This document shows positions 7,674-12,812 of a stretch of 12,812 nt of DNA, piece after piece (position 1 is the stretch's first letter; each line of letters opens with the position of its first letter). The DNA is from Thermoplasmata archaeon (GTDB lineage Archaea > Thermoplasmatota > Thermoplasmata > Thermoplasmatales > Thermoplasmataceae), in assembly GCA_021835265.1 (NCBI GenBank), contig JAKBQK010000192.1, positions 1 to 12,812 of the forward strand, in the 5' to 3' direction. A model generated the notes under the pieces. It did no database searches. It was not told the DNA's origin and saw only the letters and a program-made list of their open reading frames with translations. The translations under genes and the position numbers were made by a program.

Positions 7674-8596
7674 TTACTCACACCCATATAATAATGAATC
7701 GTCTTATTTAGCCCTGAAATCAGATTCCAACTTGGAGACCACCCTATTTTCTTCATAGCTTTTGTGTTATCCGACATCACGTTAAACGAATCAATTGACA
7801 TCCCGTCCCATGACTTGCATATGTTTATCCCGATCAGCCCCTCTATTTCTGAAACAATCTCCCTAACACTATAATTTTTCCCTGATCCAACGTTAATTAA
7901 TTCGTGTTCGTTTTTTACTGAATTTCTCAGATAATATATCGCCTTCTCATAGGCATCCACTATGTCGGATATGTACGTGAAATCCAATCTCTGTTCGCCA
8001 TTGGTTAACGACAATTTTTGACCGCTTAGGCATTTATTTATCACAGTGGGTATTAATTTATTTGGGTTATCCATTGGACCATACGGAGAAAATAATACTA
8101 ATGAAAGCGCCTTCAATCCTTTTTCCATGCTGTAGAAATCGAGCATTTTTTCGAATGCTACCTTGGATGCTGCATAAAAATTGTACGGCTTGGTTTTCGT
8201 ATCTTCGTTGAGTATGCTATCTCCTCCTAAACTGTAACGGAAAAAAGAGCTTGTGTTTAAAATAAAATTCGCGCCATAATAGATGGCCTTCTCGAGCACT
8301 TGTGATGGAACGGTGATATTAGCAGAAATCATACTCTCAATATCGTTTGAATCATGGAACCTTTTATAAGATGTTGCTAGGTGAATGACCCCTTCAATCT
8401 CTATGTTTTCATTTCCATTCAGAAAATCAACATAATTGATTGATTTTAATTTTCCCATTAACTTTTCAACACGGGAGAAATTGGTAACAGATCTTGTAAG
8501 TATAAGTGGCTTTTCACCCCTCCTTATAAGGTCTTCTACTAAATGGCTTCCTATAAAACCAGTTCCACCAGTCACCAAGATAAGTTTATCACTCAT
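7670..8596 (-). CDS. NAD(P)-dependent SDR reductase/epimerase, candidate C-4 reductase of CDP-4-keto-3,6-dideoxyhexose
   Basis: A 308-residue extended SDR protein. The Rossmann motif is VTGGTGFIGSHL (8-19), followed by LTR at the end of strand two, IHLATSY, the catalytic NTSS (Ser116/117), and Y141-X3-K145 in YAASK. A segment SPYGPMDNPNKLIP follows, then LDFTYISDIVDA, typical of nucleotide-sugar epimerases and reductases. In the known CDP-dideoxyhexose pathways the last step is C-4 reduction by an SDR enzyme (RfbJ for abequose, Prt for paratose, AscF for ascarylose). This is the only SDR besides rfbG in the operon, so I infer that role. C-4 stereochemistry, and so the final sugar, cannot be read from sequence. 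It begins one base after the rfbF stop and overlaps the next gene by four bases. Confidence 0.82.
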   Translation of the reverse strand: MSDKLILVTGGTGFIGSHLVEDLIRRGEKPLILTRSVTNFSRVEKLMGKLKSINYVDFLNGNENIEIEGVIHLATSYKRFHDSNDIESMISANITVPSQVLEKAIYYGANFILNTSSFFRYSLGGDSILNEDTKTKPYNFYAASKVAFEKMLDFYSMEKGLKALSLVLFSPYGPMDNPNKLIPTVINKCLSGQKLSLTNGEQRLDFTYISDIVDAYEKAIYYLRNSVKNEHELINVGSGKNYSVREIVSEIEGLIGINICKSWDGMSIDSFNVMSDNTKAMKKIGWSPSWNLISGLNKTIHYYMGVSN

Positions 8597-8597
8597 T

Positions 8598-9365
8598 CTA
8601 AACCCCCCATGGTGGATTCCCGTTGATAAATAAGTTTTCTAGTTCCCTCTTGTCTCTTAAAGTGTCCATGGCTTTCCAGAAACCAGTATGTCTATAAGCA
8701 ACCAATTTACCTCCTTTCGCTAGTTTTTCAAGAGGTTCTTTTTCAAACACAGTACTTTCTGACTCGATATAATCAAGGACTTCGGGCTCAAGAACAAAGA
8801 ACCCACCATTAATCCAATTACCGTCCCCTTTTGGTTTTTCAAGAAATGTTTTAACTTCCCCATCATTTGAAATTTCGAGGGCACCAAATCTACCAGGTGG
8901 TTGTACCGCAGTGATAGTTGCTAATTTACCCTTTTTTAAATGAAAGTTCACTAAATCAGTTATGTGAATATCTGACAACCCATCACCATATGTGGCAAGA
9001 AAGGTTCCATTATCTACAAATTTCTTTATTCGCTTTAGACGACCACCTGTCATCGTTTCTAATCCAGTGTCAACCAATGTCACTTTCCAAGGTTCTGCAA
9101 TACTGTTTATAACTTTGTGCGTATTTTGACGCAAATCCACTTCTACATCTGACTGATGTAGAAAATAATTGAGAAAATACTCTTTTATTACATATCCCTT
9201 GTACCCCAGACAAATTATGAAATCATTGAAACCATAATGAGAATAAATCTTCATTATGTGCCACAATATTGGCTTACCTCCGATCTCAACCATAGGCTTT
9301 GGTCTAATTTCTGTCTCTTCGCTCAACCTTGTTCCTAATCCTCCTGCCAAGATTACTACTTTCAT
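8598..9365 (-). CDS. rfbF: Glucose-1-phosphate cytidylyltransferase
   Basis: A 255-residue nucleotidyltransferase that joins CTP and alpha-D-glucose 1-phosphate into CDP-D-glucose and pyrophosphate, the committed first step of the pathway. The signature LAGGLGTRLSEET plus RPKPMVEIGGKPI (residues 6-33) is intact and specific enough to separate it from RmlA and UTP enzymes. TYGDGLSD (125-132) carries the metal-binding Asp, and NWINGGFFVLEP (183-194) and FWKAMDTLRDK near the C-terminus are typical of RfbF. Length agrees with the family (about 257). The start ATG overlaps the stop of the flavin reductase as ATGA, with a Shine-Dalgarno-like GGGAGAT about seven bases upstream. It acts in the cytoplasm and feeds rfbG. 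No defects are visible. Confidence 0.94.
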   Translation of the reverse strand: MKVVILAGGLGTRLSEETEIRPKPMVEIGGKPILWHIMKIYSHYGFNDFIICLGYKGYVIKEYFLNYFLHQSDVEVDLRQNTHKVINSIAEPWKVTLVDTGLETMTGGRLKRIKKFVDNGTFLATYGDGLSDIHITDLVNFHLKKGKLATITAVQPPGRFGALEISNDGEVKTFLEKPKGDGNWINGGFFVLEPEVLDYIESESTVFEKEPLEKLAKGGKLVAYRHTGFWKAMDTLRDKRELENLFINGNPPWGV

Positions 9366-10063
9366 CTATCCATCTCCCTGGCGTTTTTTACCCACTGTTC
9401 GACTCTATAAGATAGACCAATTTTAGATAACTCGGTTGCCCAGTAATCATTGAATTCTTTTGGACCACATATAAAAAATTCTCTATTTTCCATATTAGGT
9501 ACAACAGTTCTTAACTGATTGATATCAAACCTTAAACTGTGAGAAGGTGAACTAGAGTTTGTCACAATTGGTATTATCTTGACTCCATTGGGGATTTCCC
9601 TTTTATAAATATTAGAGATCTGCTCCGAGATTTCTTTGGTAGAATGAACAATTAACAAATCAATATTGTTTGCCTTTACACTGTTCAGAAAATCTAGATA
9701 ACTAAGAAATACTGAAACTCCTGCTCCACCTGCGAGAAAAATCTTTTTTTTGTTTGAATCAAACAGGAAATCACCGAAGGGATACCTCACAGTAGTTTTA
9801 AAGCCAGCATTTGCTAGTGAGAACAGCTTTGAAGTAAATGCCCCTTCTATACGAACAAGTATCCTAGCTGACCTACTTCCCCAACTAGCAAAACTGAATG
9901 CTCGTGAATCCAACCAAGGTTCACTCGCTGACTTATTAGTCAAGGAAAGTTGAAGAAAGGATCCTGGTTTCCACTGTCTGTATGTCTCAATGTCTAATTC
10001 TAGCATTACCAATCTGTTATTTATATTCCTCTCGATATGAACAGTTACCTCAGAGGTTGTCAT
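9362..10063 (-). CDS. FAD/NAD(P)H reductase, E3-like partner of RfbH, lacking the ferredoxin domain
   Basis: A 233-residue ferredoxin-NADP reductase-fold protein. An FAD-binding barrel holds the Arg-X-Phe-Ser motif (R54-A-F-S) and RIEGAFTSKL; PFGDF (95-99) ends it. The NAD(P)H domain has AGGAGVS (111-117) and closes with FFICGPKEF (196-204). Lying directly after rfbH with an ATGA overlap, it should be the CDP-6-deoxy-glucoseen reductase that supplies electrons from NADH to RfbH for C-3 deoxygenation, like AscD/DdhD. Characterised E3 enzymes are about 330 residues, with a plant-type [2Fe-2S] ferredoxin domain at the N-terminus. Here that domain is absent: the only cysteine is Cys199 in the CGP motif, and the upstream gene leaves no room for it. 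A separate ferredoxin may be needed, or FAD may pass electrons directly. Confidence 0.82.
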   Translation of the reverse strand: MTTSEVTVHIERNINNRLVMLELDIETYRQWKPGSFLQLSLTNKSASEPWLDSRAFSFASWGSRSARILVRIEGAFTSKLFSLANAGFKTTVRYPFGDFLFDSNKKKIFLAGGAGVSVFLSYLDFLNSVKANNIDLLIVHSTKEISEQISNIYKREIPNGVKIIPIVTNSSSPSHSLRFDINQLRTVVPNMENREFFICGPKEFNDYWATELSKIGLSYRVEQWVKNAREMDR

Positions 10064-11379
10064 ACATAATCCTCAAGAAATTCGATAAATTTGTTCAATA
10101 CATATTCTCTCATATCTTTGTTGATCCCTGGAAAAACTCCTATGAAAAAGGAATTGTTCATTATGTAGTCAGTATTTAATAACTCTCCACTTACTCTCTT
10201 TGAGATATTCAAATATGCTGGATGCTTTAATAAATTTCCAGCGAACAGAGAACGTGTCATGATTTTGTTTCTTTCTAAGTAATCAACTATTTGATTTCTC
10301 GAAAATGGTGAATTCTTTCTAATAGTTAGTGGAAAAGCAAACCACGATGGGACTGATACAGAATCCCATTTTGGAACTATTAAAAGATCTTCATATTTCT
10401 TCAAACCTTCGTAATAGAATTTAAAATTTTCTCTTCTAGCGTTTATGAACTCATTCAGCTTCTTGATCTGTGCATAACCAATAGCTGCCTGCAAATCCGT
10501 CGCCTTCAAGTTATATCCTATGTTAGAATATACGTACTTGTGGTCATATCCCAATGGGAGTTCTCCAAACTTTTGCGTAAATCTCATACCACAAGTGTCT
10601 GATGCCCCAGTTTCGCAATAACAGTCTCTTCCCCAGTCTCTAAATGAGCGTATAATTCTTTCTAGCTTTACGTCATTTGTATTGACCGCTCCACCCTCTC
10701 CAGATGTTATATGGTGAGCAGGATAGAACGAAATTGTGGAAATTTCCCCAAACGTTCCAGTTTTTTTTCCTTTATAGGTAGAACCTAAAGCGTCGCAGTT
10801 GTCCTCAATGAGATAAAGATCGTACTTTTCCTTTATTTTCATTATTTTGTCCAAATTAAATGGGTTCCCCAGTGTATGAGCTACCATAATCACCTTTGTC
10901 TTAGATGTAATAGCATCTTCTATCAAATCCGGGTTTATATTATACGTTCCCATTTCAACATCTATGAACACCGGGTTCAATCCATTCTGTATAATAGGAT
11001 TTACTGTAGTAGGAAACCCGGAGGCAACAGTGATCACTTCGTCTCCATGATTCAACTTTTTGTTCCCAAGAGACTCAGAAGTTAAGGATGAAAGAGCGAT
11101 AAGGTTTGCAGAAGATCCAGAATTAACAAATGTGGTTGAGTACAGATCTAGATAATTAGATAGCTCCAACTCGAACTTCTCAGTGTACTTGCCAGATGTA
11201 ATCCAGCCATCTAACATCGCATCTGTTAGATTGAGATACTCTGTGTCATCAAAAACCCTTCCTGCATACCTAACCCAAGTTTCTTGGGGCACAAACAAAT
11301 CCTTAGGCTTGAAATTAATATATTCTTTTACTGAAGTGAGAATTCTTGACCTTAATTCAGCATCTTGCGACTCGTGCAC
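10060..11379 (-). CDS. rfbH: CDP-4-dehydro-6-deoxyglucose 3-dehydrase (PLP and [2Fe-2S], E1)
   Basis: A 439-residue enzyme of the aspartate aminotransferase fold that removes the C-3 hydroxyl of CDP-4-keto-6-deoxyglucose using pyridoxamine phosphate and a [2Fe-2S] cluster. The usual PLP-lysine is replaced by histidine in SFYPAHHITSGEGG (His222), the hallmark of this family. The cluster ligands keep the characteristic spacing C-X57-C-X-C-X7-C at Cys195, Cys253, Cys255 and Cys263. Other segments such as GWITSGKYTEKFE, NSGSSANL and IEDNCDALGS also match. All parts needed for radical-type deoxygenation are present. It is the first gene of the operon. The start is a GTG at 11379 with no Shine-Dalgarno but a box A at the right distance for a leaderless transcript. 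The length matches bacterial homologues (about 437). Confidence 0.95.
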   Translation of the reverse strand: MHESQDAELRSRILTSVKEYINFKPKDLFVPQETWVRYAGRVFDDTEYLNLTDAMLDGWITSGKYTEKFELELSNYLDLYSTTFVNSGSSANLIALSSLTSESLGNKKLNHGDEVITVASGFPTTVNPIIQNGLNPVFIDVEMGTYNINPDLIEDAITSKTKVIMVAHTLGNPFNLDKIMKIKEKYDLYLIEDNCDALGSTYKGKKTGTFGEISTISFYPAHHITSGEGGAVNTNDVKLERIIRSFRDWGRDCYCETGASDTCGMRFTQKFGELPLGYDHKYVYSNIGYNLKATDLQAAIGYAQIKKLNEFINARRENFKFYYEGLKKYEDLLIVPKWDSVSVPSWFAFPLTIRKNSPFSRNQIVDYLERNKIMTRSLFAGNLLKHPAYLNISKRVSGELLNTDYIMNNSFFIGVFPGINKDMREYVLNKFIEFLEDYV

Positions 11380-11399
11380 TTAATATAATAACAGATCGG

Positions 11400-11406
11400 T
11401 ATAATA
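11400..11406 (-). promoter_or_regulatory. Box A promoter of the dideoxyhexose operon
   Basis: Read on the operon strand, TATTATA is centred about 24 bases upstream of the GTG start of rfbH. The archaeal box A to start distance of about 25 bases would put the first transcribed base at or next to the GTG, predicting a leaderless mRNA. This supports GTG 11379 as the true start. A second A/T block (11381-11390) lies too near the codon to serve. No operator-like palindrome is visible. Confidence 0.4.
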
Positions 11407-11591
11407 GTCTTTGGGAGAAATTCTTTCATTCTGAGTAATAATCAACAAATTTAATACTCTTGATCATTTTTAAACAAGAGAAAATCATCTTGCAGTGACA
11501 ATATACAATCTGTAATATTTATGATTGTGTGTTTATTTGGTAAAGTGTTGTTGAACTTCTTCTGTCTTTATACATAACCATGCTTTGTAAA

Positions 11592-11603
11592 TTTTATATA
11601 TAT
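11592..11603 (+). promoter_or_regulatory. Possible box A on plus strand, facing the broken gene
   Basis: TTTTATATATAT is the strongest TATA-like block in this gap, pointing rightward and divergent from the operon. A start about 25 bases on would fall near a purine-rich GGAGGAGAGG (11621-11630). It is a plausible relic promoter for the broken plus-strand frame that begins at 11684, but such blocks are common in AT-rich DNA. Confidence 0.25.
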
Positions 11604-11683
11604 CTAAAAGATTCAAATAAGGAGGAGAGGGTAGAGACACTCCTTTAATCTCGATCTTCGTATTTCTATATTTTTACATTATC

Positions 11684-12304
11684 GATGAGAATTGTGAATT
11701 CTTATTCATCAAATTCATTAGCTTCCCAATCCCACATTTTCCATGAAATTCGTTCGAAAGAAAATGCTTAACAATGAAATGTTTCTAAGTAAAATATTCT
11801 TCCAAATAGATAACAATTTTTCATTTCACACTTTTTTTACTGTGTGAAAATTCTTGAATTCACTTTCATCACTCCACCTATTTAGGTTATTCATGATGTC
11901 TCATTATCCTTTGTTGCGAGAAACACGTTTAATTCAGGTACGAGAATGAAGTAAATATTCCATCTTCCGGAAAAAGTGACTATATGGAAGAAATTGATTA
12001 TGAAATGTTTATCTGTACGTTTATGAACAATACTCATCAAATTACACGAGTTATTATTGATGTGAAACAGTTTAATTTTGCAGATAGGGTATAGGAATAC
12101 ATATTTAAATCAATTTACAAACATGACTGGGATGAGGAATTGAAAATTTTTTGTGCCTTATTCATAACAGAATGTTTTTTCAAAAGTCAGAAAATTCATG
12201 TAAAAAACAAGAAATAGAAGGATCAGTTCCCGACATTTTCTAAATCTGAACATGTGCGAAAACCAAAAAGAAGATTCGATATAAAAAAAGTTGTATATAA
12301 ATAG
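11684..12304 (+). pseudogene. Broken plus-strand gene of unknown function
   Basis: A chain of open segments reads like one decayed gene of roughly 200 codons. It starts with ATG 11684 (MRIVNSYSSNSLASQ), continues after a frame change as MFLSKIFFQIDNNFSFH, has TGA at 11845, runs on as MMSHYPLLRETRLIQVRE to TGA at 11947, then returns to the first frame. From 11942 that frame is coherent to 12304 with only two internal stops, both TAG (12092 and 12215), and ends at TAG 12302. Protein-like parts include YMEEIDYEMFICTFMNN, RVIIDVKQFNFADRV, KSIYKHDWDEELKIFCALF and, at the end, RKPKRRFDIKKVVYK. I do not recognise the family. Pseudogene is the simplest reading; readthrough of the TAG codons is unlikely because two frame changes are also needed. 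Confidence 0.35.
11824..11849. repeat. Short inverted repeat (8-base arms)
   Basis: TTTCACAC (11824-11831) and GTGTGAAA (11842-11849) are perfect inverted arms around a ten-base, T-rich loop. They lie inside the broken plus-strand frame. They could form a small hairpin or be a protein-binding palindrome, but chance is a reasonable explanation at this length. Confidence 0.3.
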
Positions 12305-12326
12305 AAATAAGTGATAGGAAATTAAA

Positions 12327-12812
12327 TTAGGAATTCGATATTGATTTGATTTCAGTTATCATAGAAACGATTTTGCTATGAATGTTAATTTCTTTTGGAA
12401 TGTAATTAGGGTGTATTTCATCAATATATTTCCTAATTGCTTTTTCGATTTCATTGTCGTTATAAAAAATAATATTGTCGTAATTTTTAGACTCAGATAC
12501 AAACTCATCAAATCGCTTTGATATTATGAATTTTTGAAAAAACATTGCACTGGCCAAAACGCTAGAAAAACCACCAGGAACGTTATAATCAACAATCACA
12601 AGATCTGTATTAAGATAAAGATTAATTAAATCTTTTTCTTTAACTCTCCCTAGATTTTTATAAATTATCGCTGAATAAGTTCGTAAAAGTCTATTGATTC
12701 TTTCATTAAAAGACGGAAAATGAACGTTTATATCTCCCGCTATTATAAGTCTGAATTGCGATCCTAAATCATAAAGTTTTTTCAATGCTTTTAACGAATT
12801 CATATTTAATAT
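12327..12812 (-). CDS. GT-B (GT4-like) glycosyltransferase, C-terminal domain, truncated by window edge
   Basis: The visible 162 codons stay open to the right edge. A Met at 12803 exists, but the frame continues upstream of it without a stop, and a whole GT4 enzyme has about 350 residues, so this is probably the C-terminal half. Relative to that Met, the segment matches the donor-binding Rossmann domain: LKALKKLYDLGSQFRLIIAG (4-23) is the usual helix and strand before the donor site, then KNLGRVKEKDLINLYLNTDL (49-68), and PGGFSSVLASAMFFQKFIIS (76-95) at the place of the E-X7-E region. The motif is divergent: the classical first Glu (EGFG) is replaced by PGGF and the second by Ala/Ser. It lies in the same orientation as the operon but about 950 bases upstream, so it is a separate unit. 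Probably a surface-glycan enzyme. Confidence 0.65.
   Translation of the reverse strand: MLNMNSLKALKKLYDLGSQFRLIIAGDINVHFPSFNERINRLLRTYSAIIYKNLGRVKEKDLINLYLNTDLVIVDYNVPGGFSSVLASAMFFQKFIISKRFDEFVSESKNYDNIIFYNDNEIEKAIRKYIDEIHPNYIPKEINIHSKIVSMITEIKSISNS

Noticed and set aside
7110..9365. A dTDP-rhamnose operon (RmlA/RmlC/RmlD-like reading of rfbF, the epimerase and the SDR protein)
   Set aside because: The nucleotidyltransferase has the CDP-glucose signature rather than RmlA's, the dehydratase is of the CDP-glucose type, and RfbH has no role in rhamnose synthesis.
10060..11379. Ordinary DegT-type sugar aminotransferase
   Set aside because: The PLP lysine is replaced by histidine and the four cluster cysteines have the exact C-X57-C-X-C-X7-C spacing of the C-3 dehydrase.
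11619..11645. AAGGAG and CTCCTT arms as a possible hairpin or riboswitch
   Set aside because: The arms are only six bases around a loop of fifteen, with no conserved aptamer pattern; chance is more likely.
1..12812. CRISPR array, tRNA or rRNA gene
   Set aside because: I saw no regularly spaced near-identical repeats beyond the IS end, no cloverleaf with a T-loop consensus, and no conserved rRNA segment.

Overview
The window looks like a surface-glycan accessory region of an AT-rich archaeon, most likely a member of the Thermoplasmatales or a relative. The taxonomic call is inference. It rests on the AT-rich composition, on A/T-rich box A-like elements placed about 25 bases before the first codon of two genes (which suggests leaderless mRNAs), on GTG and TTG starts, and on a large GT-C membrane protein whose ectodomain is crowded with N-glycosylation sequons. 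Nothing in the window, such as an rRNA, fixes the species.

Layout, left to right. Positions 1-467 hold one end of an IS21-family insertion sequence: the start of an istA-type transposase running off the left edge, plus terminal repeats. Positions 468-888 hold nothing I can support. Positions 889-3930 (minus) encode a 1013-residue GT-C type membrane glycosyltransferase or related polytopic protein. Positions 3931-5021 contain no intact gene, but the minus strand shows a possible decayed DDE transposase. Positions 5022-11379 (minus) form one tight seven-gene operon. Positions 11380-12326 contain no intact gene, but the plus strand shows a broken reading frame interrupted by stops and frameshifts. 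Positions 12327-12812 (minus) are the C-terminal part of a GT-B (GT4-like) glycosyltransferase running off the right edge.

The operon is the core of the window. In transcription order it encodes the PLP/[2Fe-2S] C-3 dehydrase (RfbH/DdhC, E1), a flavin reductase (E3-like), glucose-1-phosphate cytidylyltransferase (RfbF), an SDR-type reductase or epimerase, an RmlC-type epimerase (AscE-like), CDP-glucose 4,6-dehydratase (RfbG) and a family 2 glycosyltransferase. From established enzymology this set converts glucose 1-phosphate into a CDP-3,6-dideoxyhexose. The RmlC-type epimerase points to an L-sugar such as CDP-L-ascarylose or its C-4 epimer. The last gene is a plausible transferase for that sugar. 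The GT-C protein and the right-edge GT4 enzyme fit the same surface-glycan theme. Five of the six junctions are stop/start overlaps or gaps of at most six bases, so the genes are probably co-translated.

The two most notable points are the presence of a complete bacterial-type CDP-dideoxyhexose pathway in what appears to be an archaeon, flanked by insertion-sequence debris, and an E3 reductase that lacks the N-terminal [2Fe-2S] ferredoxin domain of the characterised enzymes.
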